Assembly: GCA_037043455.1 (NCBI GenBank)
Contig: JAWPHD010004366.1
Span: forward strand, 124,001 to 188,000
Direction: 5' to 3'
Length of the DNA stretch: 64,000 nt
Origin: Cyrtodaria siliqua
Taxonomy: Eukaryota > Mollusca > Bivalvia > Adapedonta > Hiatellidae
Each line of letters starts with the position of its first letter. Positions within the stretch are counted from its first letter, which is position 1. Shown in pieces: positions 11,303 to 23,821 of this stretch. Both the position numbers and the translations under genes were made by a program. A model generated the notes under the pieces. That model did not search any database and was not told the DNA's origin. It saw only the letters and a program-made list of their open reading frames with translations.

Positions 11303-11587
11303 TCAATTAAAGTCATTCATGTCTGAAAGCATTGTCTTACAACATAGATACATTTTGAAATACGTACTTTTTAATTTTTTCTGCTCAGCGAGATTCGTAA
11401 ACAAACTCTCACAGAATTGCTTGGATAAGAACACGTTTATCGTACAGAAACCCTTCAGCATAACTTGAGCCAGTAATTGTGGAATGACAATTTGAAAGGT
11501 GTTCAGGCAACACCACTCGATATCAATCGTTTTCGAATTTCCGAATTTAAGTGAAGAAAACATGTCTGTCCAGGAAGCTTCGTTCAT
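11303..11587 (-). pseudogene. LRR relic, segment 5 (most 5' recognisable part)
   Basis: The frame from 11587 reads MNEASWTDMFSSLKFGNSKT and later FCESLFTNLAEQKKLKST, two more copies of the W/F-x-x-F-x-S/N-L signature. An AG at about 11594-11595 just before it could be a splice acceptor, so the true 5' part may have been on another exon. Nothing similar is read above 11590. Confidence 0.55.
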
Positions 11588-12807
11588 GGTATACTGTTAC
11601 TTTCATTTGAGACGTGCATTTGACTAAAACGTCACCAAAATCGCACATTCGAAACGTAACTAATATTTCGTTATGTGTATGTTTGTAATAAGTACATTTA
11701 TTATGTATTTACATACGATTCGGCGTTTCTGTGCCAGCTTTTATGTTTTCAAAAAAACAGTTTTGCATGTTTGTTTGTTGTGATAATGACTCTAGCAAGC
11801 TTTCACAGTACGATGTTTTGGGGAAATTACTGATGAGCAGCCTGATCAGCCTGCGAGTTACTCTGCAGAATTAGCCTGCGAGTTGATCCCTCGAGCTACT
11901 CGCAGGCTGATCTGGGTTTACAATGGACGCAAAGGCTATTGTAGTCGCCCTTAGCAGGCTAAGAGTAAGTGATAGTTCTAGTTAGAGCCGCTATCCCGCC
12001 AACAACAGGCACATTTTAAAACGCAAAACCATTCTTCCAAACTCTATCCATGTGTTGAGGTCATAAACTAATGCATATGTGCCAATAAAAAGTCTAGGTT
12101 TATTCATGGATACTTAAAATACCTATAATTCAGAATATGTAAAATGAATATAGAGTTGGTAACTCATAATTCGACTCACAATATGGTGATGTTTTGCCTG
12201 TCTGGTTATAGTAGCTATTATAGTTTGGATTCGGAACAATGCCTGGTGGGGTGTTGGGGACTTGACGATCACTGGGCCACAAGCCCACGGATTCGATGTG
12301 TTTCAAGTCACAAAGACCAGGTTTTGCTGAAAATGTTTTTTATCTGACATGGATTATAATTTATCATGAGACACAATTTTTTGATAGGTCATATATATAT
12401 TTTCCAAAGCACAATTTTTCTTGAATAGAATATTCAAATTCAAATGCAGGACTGTCCAATTTAGGAATGAATCAGGGTAATTGTTAATGTAAAATGTACA
12501 CCCATTCTTTTCATTTCATGCATTAAACTCAACATCGTTCATTTTACTTTTCAGAGATCATTTTCCGCTAAAAATCGTCTATACAAGAAGTCGGTCCCAA
12601 ACTTCTGGTTTTACACGGACGTTATATCAGATGACATCTGATAAGTGGACCAGGTTGATGGAAAAGGAAGACAGACGACTGAATTTGATCGGTCACCAGA
12701 TTTATAGGGATTGTGGATAATTTCGAACATGTACATAACACTACAATCGATCTTGGAAACATTTTAATTAAAACTAAACACAAAATAAAACTTGGTTAAA
12801 ATTTGGG
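11588..12807. other. No gene recognised; one hairpin
   Basis: AT-rich, with short open frames only. At 11845-11911 a pair of 19-base inverted arms (ATCAGCCTGCGAGT... / ...ACTCGCAGGCTGAT) with a further direct copy of AGCCTGCGAGTT between them forms a strong hairpin. It is probably the end of a small repeat element. Confidence 0.5.
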
Positions 12808-13577
12808 ATGGTTAAAATTGTGTACTATTGATTTTATGAATATTGAATTCTGCTCAACCCGGGGCTAGAGGGCGTGAGCGGTAGCTAGCATATTTCACTA
12901 CCGCTCATGAACAGTCTCAATCAAACCGAGACTGCAATATTTCGTATGTGTCGTGCTCGGCCGTTTCCAAAGGTCCATTATCATACTCTTTTTTATAGCA
13001 CAGTGGCGTTGCTTGTGCAGTGTGGCGGCAGTAAAACGTCTCCCCGCGCTTGCAATCAGTACTGTTATTCATTATCGCTGAGCCCGATACTTATATTTAG
13101 TTATCGGTGGTACCTTTTCAATTTCTTTTGTTTTCTTACTTAATTTTTGATTCGGTGGTTCCACTACTCCGGCCGATAAAAGGCTCTGGGTATTGTTTAA
13201 CCACTCATAGGATATGTTGTCTGCTTTTTAATTTAGTCTATAGTCTTTAGTCTCTTGGCTGTTGCTTGTGATACGCAGGCTTCATAACCAACTGCTCCCA
13301 ACTAAATTCAATTATGTTTATTTCGCTCTTCGGGGCATTTTATTTTATTAGATACTGGGACCATACGCCGTACGACATGGGGAAGAAAGATACTCCATGT
13401 CCACCGCCATATGCATGCCATCTTCGGGATGGTTACAATTTGTACTATTGATTTTATGAATATTGAGTTCTGCTCAACCCGGGGCTAGAGGGCGTGAGCG
13501 GTAGCGGTACGACTGCAATATTTCTTATGTGTATCGCTCGGCCGTTACCAAAGGCCCATTATCATACTCTTTTTTAT
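12808..13577 (+). repeat. Two copies of a dispersed repeat (CTCATGAACAGNCTCAATCAAACC family)
   Basis: The segment 12808-12998 recurs at 13431-13577 with few changes and a small deletion. Both contain GGGGCTAGAGGGCGTGAGCG and CGGCCGTT(T/A)CCAAAGG. The first copy is followed by a stretch with TGTGGCGGCAGTAAAACGTC. The same family, diverged, recurs at 34025-34125, 43430-44190 and 53815-54390. No coding capacity is seen. Confidence 0.7.
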
Positions 13578-14754
13578 GTATGAAAATCAGCTTCCTTTGT
13601 GTAAGAATATCAAAGCAAGTGTCGTCTTTGACACTGAGAAATGCGAATTAGTGAATTAAAATTTTATAAATTTGCAAATTAATTACTGAAATCTGAATTC
13701 TATGATATATAGTGCTCTTTGACGAATTCTATGACAAATAGTTCTGAATTTATTATCAGTCCGAGTTTATTACAATCATTGAGAAAACATGAAAATACAA
13801 CGATTATTATTGAAAAATGAATAACATGACGTTCACACGACCGTTCACGCGGTAGTTTCTTAAATGTTTGGATAAAAAGAATAAAAGTGATAAGCATCAG
13901 AACTAAAGACTTGTTTTAAATTATCTAAAATGGTAGAATCTAGCACTTTCCAGTTGTAGGGATTTCTGATTTGCTGGGTATCTAGTAGAGATCAAAGGGA
14001 CACTTGACAGCCTAGATTTCTTTAAAACTTGTTAGGTTATTTCATATAAAAATTGCAAAGTGTATTTAAAAACTGTTGGAACATTTCAAATATAATGTTT
14101 CTTTATTCAATTGCATCATTAAAATATATTTTAACCTTTTAGTAGAATAACAAAGAACATGTTAACTGTTTAAATTGTATTTATTTTTGTCTACACTCAG
14201 CCTTATCATACTTGCACTAACATTCCAATTGCTAATTGCTAGTGCATGTTAAATTTCATATATACAGAATAATGTTACTGGAAGCAGTTTGGTCCTTTTT
14301 GATTGTATTAGGTTAACAACGCACTAAGTCATCAACATTGGATAAGGTCCCATTCCATGTTCATTCTTTATTACATTGGGATGATAATATAGGCATGGAA
14401 CTTCAGAGATTCTAAGTCGTATCTTATACATGCAGTACTGGAGACATATTCTTACACAAATATGTGGTGCAACACTAACATGGTACCCCAGAGACCACTT
14501 GTGGAGAGTTGGGACAAAACAATTTGCCAGATGGGGTCATAAGAAAACAACTTTCAGAGTTTATGGTGGGCACAAGCTGGATTTACACATTTTCCAATTG
14601 TTCTCATCATTTCTGTATCAGTATTGTTTTACTTAACTTTTCAGAATAGATGTTGGGAGGGGATTGCACTCTGCCCTTTTCAATAAATAATATCAATATT
14701 AATGAAAGGGAGACAACCTAGACTTATGCTATGTTGTCCAGTTTAATGGGATAC
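13578..14754. other. No feature recognised
   Basis: AT-rich sequence. Short open frames at 13700-13897 (minus) and 14430-14636 (plus) show no family resemblance and no codon pattern that sets them apart from the background. Confidence 0.4.
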
Positions 14755-16055
14755 TTTAAATTATATTATTCTCATATAAAAAGAGCAACATATGATTCTC
14801 ATATAAAACCTTTTATATGCTAATTAAATAAAAGGAGCTGCATATAATTATTATATTAGCCTCATATGATTCTTATATAAACCTTTTAATTATATAAAAG
14901 GAGCTGCATATAATTATTATATAAGTATCATATGATTCTCATATAAAACCTTTTATATGATAATTATATAAAAGGAGCTGCATATAAATATTATATAAGG
15001 CTCATATGCTTCTCATATAAAACCTTTTATATGATAATTGTATAAACAGATAAAAGGAGCTGCATATAATTATATAAAACCTTTTATATGATAATTATAT
15101 AAAAAGAGCTGCATATAATTATTATATAAGGCTCATATGCTTCTCATATAAAACCTTTTATATGATAATTGTATAAAAGGAGCTGCATATAATTATTATA
15201 TAAGCATCATGTGAGTCTCATATAAAACCTTTTATATGATAATTATATAGAAGGAGCTGCACTAGTTATTATATAATCCTCATATGATTCTCATATAAAA
15301 CCTTTTATATGATAATTGTATAAAAGGAGCTGCATATAGTTATAATATAAGTATCATATGATTCTCATATAAAACCTTTAATATAATAATTATATAAAAG
15401 GAGCTGCATATAATTATATAAAACCTTTTATATGATAATTATATAAAAAGAGCTGCATATAAATATTATATAAGGCTCATATGCTTCTCATATAAAACCT
15501 TTTATATGATAATTGTATAAAAGGAGCTGCATATAATTATATAAAACCTTTTATATGATAATTATATAAAAAGAGCTGCATATAATTATTATATAAGGCT
15601 CATATGCTTCTCATATAAAACCTTTTATATGATAATTATATAAAAGGAGCTGCACATAGTTATTGTATAAGTATCATATGATTCTCATATAAAAGGTTTT
15701 ATATGATAAATATATAAAAGAAGCTGCATATAATTATTATATAAGTATCATATGATTATCATATAAACCTTTTATATGATAAATTATATAAAAGGAGCTG
15801 CATATAATTATTATACAAGTATCATATGATTCTCATATAAAACCTTTTATATGATAAATATATAAAAGGAGCTGCATATAATTATTATATAAGTATCATA
15901 TGATTCTCATATGATAATTCTATCATATGATTATCATATGCTGCTCCTTTTATATGATCCTCATATGATTCTTATATAATATATATTATATGAGAATCAT
16001 GTACTGCTCCTTTGATATAAGTTTCAAATAATAGGTATCATATGAGAATCATATA
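14755..16055. repeat. Palindromic AT-rich tandem array, about 72-bp unit x 16, with inverted end
   Basis: The phrase AAAAGGAGCTGCATATAAT recurs about 16 times between 14831 and 15870. Most spacings are 66-81 bases and three are about 50-53. Each unit also holds CTCATATAAAACCTTTTATATGATAATT, which folds on itself. From about 15900 the motif appears inverted (ATATGCTGCTCCTTTTATATGA), so the array ends in opposite orientation, like a foldback element grown by internal tandem duplication. No open frame of note. Confidence 0.9.
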
Positions 16056-16299
16056 AGAATCATATGTGGCAAAATTGCCTGTGTACAGTTCAAGGTCTCA
16101 ATGAGTGCTTTTAGAATTTATTTACTTGGAACTATCAACAGGTACATTCGTGTCCCAGGGACACATTTAAATTGATAGTGGTCAAATCTTTCATTCCTAA
16201 ACATATTTTTAGTTTTAGGTAAGTTTGTACTGACCTAGAGTTTGTGTAAGAACAATGTCTGACACATACATATTCTGCAGTACAATTTAATCTATAATA

Positions 16300-16385
16300 C
16301 GACACCACAAACATAAAAGGGTTGACAATAGGTTAGCGCATTGAAATGGTCAGGGCAAAACGGCCTTCAGGTTTAAAGCAGGTAT
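16300..16385 (+). repeat. Short Penelope-related fragment
   Basis: GGTTGACAATAGG...GGTCAGGGCAAAACGGCC is a diverged match to the terminal repeat of the Penelope-like elements at 36771, 56015 and 62697. Only about 85 bp remains. Confidence 0.5.
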
Positions 16386-17200
16386 CACGTCAACCTCGAG
16401 TTGAGTCATCGGCAGTCGGTGTAAGTATTTATAATATAATCCAAGACGACACCTTCTTATGATGTCGCCTTTGAAGAGTAGTTTGCTTGTGCTACAATAC
16501 ATTTTGCTATACATTAGCCATTGCTACAATAGTTTCCGCTCTCTATTCTCGCTTGCCAGACGGTTCTCTTTGTAAATTCTCTGGTAAGTTATATGGGAAA
16601 GAAGCGGGCTGTATTGACAAATCAGATGCATCCGTTTTAATTTCAGGCGTAAATATTAAAGGATCATTACTCGATTGATAATTCATGTGAAGTGTTATTG
16701 TTTCTGCCCATTAAAACTCATATTAAATAACTTATTTAAACTTATGACAATATCTTGTAATTAATCATTTCAAAGTTGATATTACATCAATAAAAACACA
16801 GTATTTATTAATTATGACTTTCAAAAGGCTTGCCCCCTAACTTGTTTTAGAATTACTTTTTCCTAGACTTTCCTAGAAACCTGAATCATTTATCATCACC
16901 AAGCAAAGGGAAATGTGTATGGATAAAGAATTACACGTCGGAATATGTAGACGGTCATGTATGGTTTGGACTTGAAAAATCGGGATGAACCACGTGTAAG
17001 GAAGTCATATAGCTTTAGAAAACTCTAGGTGTGATACAAATCGAATTTAACTGTGAAATAAGTAGGGATTTGTTTTACTAATTCTTATTACCGGTAGGCA
17101 TATTTATTAAATTACGTGAACCTGACTAACGTAACGTTATGATAAAATACTTCTCCAATTAAAGCATAATACAACATCCCATAACCACAAACAATGGAAA
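16386..17200. other. No gene recognised
   Basis: A short open frame at 16487-16678 (plus) has no recognised relatives. A stem (AAGACGACACC...GATGTCGCCTT) near 16442-16475 is the only structure noted. Confidence 0.35.
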
Positions 17201-20200
17201 AGAAAACAACATTTAATAGAAGTAGAATATATTTATTTTATAGATCCATTACATATTTACATCAGCACAATTCAACATTTTCCAAGAACTAAATGGAGGA
17301 TTAGTCCTCCACCCAATGTTTCAAAAATGCAGACTTTAGCTTTACAATAGAATTGTGTCAAAAATAAATGGTTAACACATTACTCAAACGGCTGTGTGAG
17401 GAAAAAGGAGGATTAATCCTCGTCACTCCGCCCGTATTCATGTATTGTAAAAATGATCACATGAAGTTATTTATTTTGAACACTACGCCTTGCACAACAG
17501 ATTAGAGAAACTCCACTTTGCGACGAATCGAAATTTCGTCTGTGTTGTACTGTATTGACATTTCTCGCCCCATTGAAAATGACAAGCGTTTACCTGGACA
17601 TGATCAATTTAAAGCCCATCAAGACCCTGATCAAACGTGGCCTTTTGAGAGTCTGCTTGATCAGTTCCGATTGGCCCGAGATTGCCAGCGTATAACTGTT
17701 GGCCAATGAAAGCTGAACGTCACCAGATTGATCTGTCAAAATGCATGTCGAACATTTGTTCTGCCCTAATTGTTTCTGCTCGACAACGTGTTATTGTTTT
17801 AGATTTATATACCTTCATTTCGTGTCGCATAGTTAAAAGAAACATGACATTTTCGAAAGAATTGGGTAGCTAGGAAAACATTGACAATAAAGTGGGTTGG
17901 AGCGGTGTGCCTTGATAGATAAAAATGTATTCAATGGGATATGACTTTTTTCTCAGTGAAAAAATACCGCAACTGTCACGATTTTCTGTAATAAGCTTTC
18001 TGGATGATGAAAATACACATATTCAGATCTTAGGAACTATGAGCTTTTGCAAAATTAATTTAGGCAGGCACTGTAGGTAGACGTGTAATATAAACGGGTC
18101 CTGATTAAAGTACCCAGGGGAAATGTACCACCACTTTCGGTCACGTGTTTTATTAATCCGAGCCTTCGCTGACCTTATCAGCCCTTTTTACGATTTTGAC
18201 ATTTCATCTGACTGTGTACATAAAAAGCCACAAAAGCCACACAAAAAAGGCGAGGTCATGATGTACACAAACAGTACTAGTAAGTCGAGTCCTATGTACT
18301 TTTTATACACCGCGTGTAGTTAATACACACATTCTTCCCCAGCCGTGTCAAAATTGATTGACAGTAGCGTCTCACGAGGTGAACCGTCGAGGTCAGTGGG
18401 TGCGGAAATGCCTGGACTTCGCTTGTCACAAAATGGGGAAACTCTAACCTGTTGTGCAAGGCGTAATATCTGTTAGTTGTACATACTTCAGGAATTTCAA
18501 AAACAAAATAGAGCATTAATCCTTAAGCTAAACAATCAACATTTAATTGAAGTAGAACACATTAATTTGTATCAATACCTTAACCATTTATTAAGGACAA
18601 TTCAACATTTTACAATATCGATATGGAGGATTCATCCTCCCCTCTTTATCATCTATATTTCGAAAATGCAGATTTCAGCATTAAATTAATGTATAATTGA
18701 AAATAGAGTTAAACAATTACTCAAAACGAAGAACAAGGTGGAATAATCGTCGTCCGATACCCATGTATATTGTTAAATTGAAGACTTTAAGTTATTTCAT
18801 TATGAATATCCATTATCTGAGCAATAGTTTCAAAAAAGGAAATGGAGGAATAATCACCCTCCTATACAATTTCATTTAGAAAATGTAGAATTTAGAAATA
18901 AATAAGATTTTTCCATAAAGCGGAGTTAAAACATTACTTATAACTATGTGCGAAGAGAAGGGACGATAAATCCTCGACCCCATATCTATGTATAATTGTA
19001 ACAAGAGGCCCAATAGGGCCTGTGGACGCTCTACTTGCTAAAGATAAAGTTTATGTATAAGGGGCCATAACTCTTTCAAATATCATTCAACCGGAACATG
19101 AGGATGATATATATGCAACTAGGCTGATCATCCCTGCCAAGTTTCATTGAAATCGAGCCAGAGGTTCAGGAGTGTATTAAAACCTTTAAGGGGCCATAAT
19201 CCATTCAACCAGAACACGCCAATGACAGGTGCAAATAGGCTTGGTACTGATCATCCCCACCAAGATTCACTGAAATCCAGCAAGGAGTTCAGACGAGACT
19301 AATCTGGACATTGTTTGTCTATTTAAACATTTAAAGGGCCATAACTCTGCCAAAAATCTTTCAACCGGAATATGGCGATGATAACTAGGCTTGGTGCTGA
19401 TAATCCCTGTAAAGTTTCGTTGAAATATGGCGAGGGGTTCAGGAGAATAGTCCAGACAAAGTTTGTGTATTAAAACCTTTAGAGAACAATAACTCTGCCA
19501 AATATCATTCAATCGGAATACGGCGATGATGTTCACAACTAGAACTGGAACTGATCATCCGTAAAAAGTTTCGTTAAAATCCGGCCAGTGGTTCAGGAGA
19601 ACTAGTCGGGGCAAAGTTTGTGTATTAACACCTTTAAAGGGACATAACTCCGCCAAAATCATTCAACCGGAACACGGTGACGATATGTACAACTAGGTTT
19701 GGTACTAATCATCCCTGAAAATGTTCACTGAAATCTCGTCTTAATGAGGCCAAAATATAGCATATTTCAGAAAATAAAGGGCCATAACTCCGGTGTAAAT
19801 GGTCCAATTTGGCTGGTTTTCATTGATATTAACAATCCCGTAATGTTTAGTAAAGATAGGATAAAACAATGAAGGCCCTATAGTCTTAACGAGGCAAAAC
19901 ATAGCATTTTTAACTAAATCAAGGGCCACCACTCCGTTGTTACTGGTCCGATCTGGCTGGTTTACGCATTTATTTGAACTTTCATTGATATTAACAATCT
20001 GTTAAAGCTTGATGAAGATCGAATGAAAAATGAAGGCCCTATCGTCTTAACAAGGCAAACTATAACATTTTAAATAAATCAAGGGCCATAACTCCGCTGT
20101 TACTGTTCCGATCTGGCTGGTTTTCGAATCTATCCGCGCTTTCATTTATATTAACAACCTGGTAAAGTTTGGTAATGATCGGATGAATAATGAAGGCCCT

Positions 20201-21190
20201 ATCGTCTTAACAAGGCAAAATACAGCATTTTTAAATATCGATCTACCTGGTTTTCGAACTTTTCCGCGCTTTCAGTAATATTGACAATCCGGTAAAGCTT
20301 GGTAAAGATCGGATGAAAAATTTAAACCCTATAATATAGATAAAAGTTAATAGAGGACGGACGACGTACGACGGACAACACACCTTCCCATAAGCTCTGC
20401 TGGCCCTTGGTCAGCAGAGCTAAAAATGACGAAACACCACATTAAACAATAGCAAAATGTAAAAGTAATCCTCTAAAGTTATTTGAAAAAAAAAAGAATT
20501 TAACATAAATAAGACTGATTCAGCAGGACAAAAATAATCCTCCATCGTATTCCATCAATATTTCTACAGTTCAGATTAAGCATTACTCAAGTCTGTGTGA
20601 TATAAAAGCAGGATTAATCCTCACCCATATTCATGTATTGATACTCCGCCCTATATCATTACTATTTTACATTTACAACTTAAACATATTTATATGCAAT
20701 TCCAAATTCTGCAAAAAGAAAAACAAGGAAGAATCATATATGATATACCAAAATATTTCATGAATGCAGTTTTAAGCATTAATCCAAATTGTAATCTTCC
20801 TTCCATACATTTGGAATGTAAAATAACTGACTGCATAAAGTTTAATACTTTGAAAATGCAGACATTACAGTTCAATAATACAATGGCAAACACTTTTTGT
20901 CTACGAAACAAAATGGAGGATTAATCGTCCACCCTATTATATCAATATTTTAAACATGCCGACTTAAAAGGTAATTTAATAGTATACACGTGTAATTTCC
21001 AAATTGGCTTATTTTAAATATACAAAAATGAGGATATATCCTACACTTTATAACAGCAGTATTTGAAAATTACAGAGTAAACGCATTTCTCAATATTATG
21101 AGCACAGATCAAATAGAGTTAATCCTCCCCTTATATGTACTGTAAATTCGCATCACATGAAGCTATTTGTTTTGGAAGTGGAAGTACAGT
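17200..21190. repeat. Cluster of GGAGGATTAATCCTCC-type palindromes in irregular ~110-bp units, split by an inserted element
   Basis: GGAGGATTAATCCTCC or close variants occur near 17292, 17402, 18621, 18734, 18840, 18962, 20460, 20527, 20606, 20911, 21024 and 21110. Each usually follows an AT-rich lead (AATTCAACATTTT...CAAAATGGAGG) and precedes TTCAAAAATGCAGACTTTA. The repeats flank the composite element at 19000-20423, which was therefore inserted into the older array. No coding sequence is seen. GGATTAATCC also reads as two overlapping inverted K50-homeodomain (Otx/Pitx-type) half sites, TAATCC; any binding role is untested. Confidence 0.7.
19000..20423 (+). mobile_element. Composite repeat element (AACAAGAG...GAGCTAA type), copy 1
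   Basis: Begins AACAAGAG followed by the small hairpin GGCCCAATAGGGCC. It ends in the hairpin CTCTGCTGGCC/GGTCAGCAGAG directly followed by CTAA. Inside are two blocks of tandem repeats. Block A (about 19060-19735) has a unit of about 165 bp containing GGGCCATAACTC and ATCATTCAACCGGAA. Block B (about 19736-20335) has a unit of about 140-165 bp containing CCGATCTGGCTGGTTTTCG and GGTAAAGATCGGATGAA. Open frames inside it only mirror the repeat. The same layout recurs at 49471-52032. Confidence 0.75.
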
Positions 21191-22261
21191 TCCCTTTAAA
21201 AGATAATACAGACTTTACGCCAACTCCTCAACTCTTAACAAGCATCTGCGATACCTTGACCTGAACATATGATTTCTGTTCCAGTAATACAAATTTAAAC
21301 TTTACTTCGCTATGAGAAATTAAAGATTAAAATTCTCGACTGTATAACAAGTAATAGTGTAACACTAGACGTATTCGACTTTCAAGTTGATGTTGTGTTT
21401 ATTGATATTCTCTCTCTTTCGTATCGTCCAGTCAGACTTCAGTAAACAATTATATTTCAATTGCTTTGATTGGTCAGTCGTTTTGTTGTATTCAACGGAC
21501 TTGTGTGAAGCAAACACTTAACGCAACCAGTAAATTGTGCCAATCGAATAGACAACCCGTTTTTCCCTAGACTTTGACTATGTGTTTGACATGGAAAGAA
21601 AATATATTCTGGCAAATAAACGTGCTGTAGATCTATGACGTTTTGTTCAATTTATATAATTATCTAACCAAATAAAACGAAGCGTTTTACTAAGGTAAAA
21701 ACAGCGCGAAAATCAACGCAACTATTTGTGGATTGAACAATAAACGTGTAGTTCACTCTAATGAAAATGAATTAGATACGACATATAGGTGTGCTGAATG
21801 CACCCAAACAGTTCAGTTTCGAGAATTGCGAAGGTATTTCTTTGTGTTATAAGACAGAGCCTATGACTGAAGAGAAATATTCACCATTAAAAAAAACCGG
21901 TCGGTTGCTTCGCTGTCACTCTTTCGGGTTGTTAATGAATATTTATCTTCATAGCCCACTTAGTGTTTACCATCGGTTTATCGGTGGTCTCTATATAGGT
22001 CACTCTCTTAATGGTGGAGAGCGATGATAATAGCATATTCATGAATAACTGCTGCAGGTATTTGAAAGTCGAAGACAATTGATTGGTTGAAAAAGTAGGG
22101 TAAAAATCATTTACAATACACATTTTGAATAGTCAAAGATAAATTGATTTAGAACCATTTTGAAGTTAAGTCCATTATAATGTCAGCAATATACAATATC
22201 AAATCATTAAACTATTAGCAATATGCACTATTTAAACATATTAAGTATTAACATGTATACA
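21191..22261. other. No gene recognised
   Basis: AT-rich. Only short open frames (21791-22027 plus and 21932-22123 minus overlap each other) without family resemblance. Confidence 0.35.
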
Positions 22262-23821
22262 AACAAGAATGCCAAATTTGCCATGAATCGCTCACCTGAT
22301 GATGTTCGCAAAGATGAAACATTGTCAAAAACGCTTATAATTTCATATCAGAATTAGATCACACAGTCTCTAGCGCGCCATCTTAAATTCCCGCGTCCGA
22401 CATAAAATGTTCCTGCCCAGTAACTGTATAAATGATATGGATATAGTGTGGGATCTCAACGGTTTCCAAGTTATGACCCAGGCGATATGAACCTCAGGGA
22501 TGGGGTTGGACCCCGGACCCAATGCTGTTTGGATGGTTGTATCCGTCTGTTTATGCCTAATAAGTGTATGTTTTATTATAGGGTGGGTATCTCAACGACT
22601 TTCTAGTTATGATTCCCTAGGGGTGGAGACGGGACTTCGGGGCCGATGCTAGTTGGATGGCTGTATCTGTCTGTTCATGCCCAGTAAATGTATATACTGT
22701 TATATGGTTGGTATTTCAACAGTTTCCAAGTTATGACACATGTCCGCATGCGTGGGGATGGAACCCGGCGCCTATGCTGGCTGAATGGTTGTTTCCGTCT
22801 GTTCCTGCTTAGTAAGTTTATTCCTCCTCAGTAACTGTATAACTGTGGTTTCAAAAAAAGAAACTCTTTTAAGTTTTTACTCTTTATAAGCCTGTAAAAA
22901 ATGTGACCACTTGGATGGAGCCAAATTTGATCCCGGCTTCTCCATTCGAACAAACTTGATAGAAAATCATACGATTATGCTACAGGCAAATATTAGACCT
23001 CTAGCTCAGGTATTTTCAGAGAAGAAGCTATTCTTTTTAAAGTTTTTTCTTCATACATTTGTGTAAAACTGTGACCTTAGGGTGGGGCCAGATTTGACCT
23101 CATGGGCTTATGATACTTGCGACATATTAGACCTCTAGCTCTATTCAGAGAATAATGTTTTGTAAAGATTTTCCTATGTGCGAAAATTTTACCCACTGGG
23201 CGGGGCCAAATTTGACACCGGGGTCAAAATTTGAACAAATTTGGTAGAGAACCATAGGCTTATGCTACATGCTAAAGACCTCCAGCTCTTGTAGTTTCGA
23301 AGAAAAAACTATTTTAAAGAGTTTACTGTATGTAAAACAGTGACTTCCAGGAAGAGGCCAAATTTGATCCCGGGATCCCCATTTGAATAAACTTGGTAGA
23401 GGACCATAGGCTTAGGCTACATGCAAAATATTAGAGCTATGTGCCTTGTCATTTCGAAAGAGATGAATTTTTAAGTTTGTTTTTCCTATCCAAGTCTATG
23501 TTAAACCTGTAACATCTCTAAATACAACTCTTTGATCCCCGGGGCATGGGCATTTTTGACCCCTGGGGCTTCTTTTGAACATACTTTATAGTACAGGGAA
23601 CGGCGATCACTAATAGAGAAAAACTGTCGAAATCTATTCAGCGGTTCTTGAGAAGATGTTTTAAAGTTTCGACCTTTTATGGATGTCACGTTGACATAAT
23701 TTTAACGGTTTATGCGGAGAAGTCATTTAAGTAAAAGTTAACGAACGGACAGAGGACGACGACGGACGGATAAAATGCAGTCACAATTGCTCACTTTGAG
23801 CCTTTGGCTCAGGTGAGCTAA
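22262..23821 (+). mobile_element. Composite repeat element (AACAAGA...GAGCTAA type), copy 2
   Basis: Starts AACAAGAATGCCAAATTTGCC with a short hairpin and CGCTCACCTGATG. It ends GCTCACTTTGAGCCTTTGGCTCAGGTGAGC followed by CTAA (quoted here in parts). The terminal stem thus also pairs with the 5' CTCACCTGA. The interior has two diverged tandem blocks: about 22440-22840, with CAACGGTTTCCAAGTTATGA, and about 22890-23480, with GGCCAAATTTGA and GACCATAGGCTTA, plus an ACGGACGGA-like run near the end. No protein is encoded. Confidence 0.65.

Larger units (their letters stand above)
6530..11587 (-). pseudogene. Long leucine-rich-repeat protein relic
   Basis: Over 5 kb the minus strand carries one continuing theme. 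Irregular leucine-rich repeats have a W-x-x-x-F-x-S-x-x-x-L signature (QWETFFNSVVNL, SWTDMFSSLK, CWQDIFESVKNF, GWSTLISSCSNL) followed by strands of the LxxLxLxxCxL type. The reading frame changes many times and is broken by stops; for example, at 7697 the frame shifts but the protein theme continues. No introns with clear borders explain the breaks. No NACHT, death or transmembrane domain is visible. Large LRR proteins with such repeats occur in mollusc NLR-like and other receptors, but a function cannot be assigned. Confidence 0.65.

Noticed and set aside
16487..16678. 63-codon plus-strand frame
   Set aside because: No domain, no splice borders and no matching neighbour; length is within chance.
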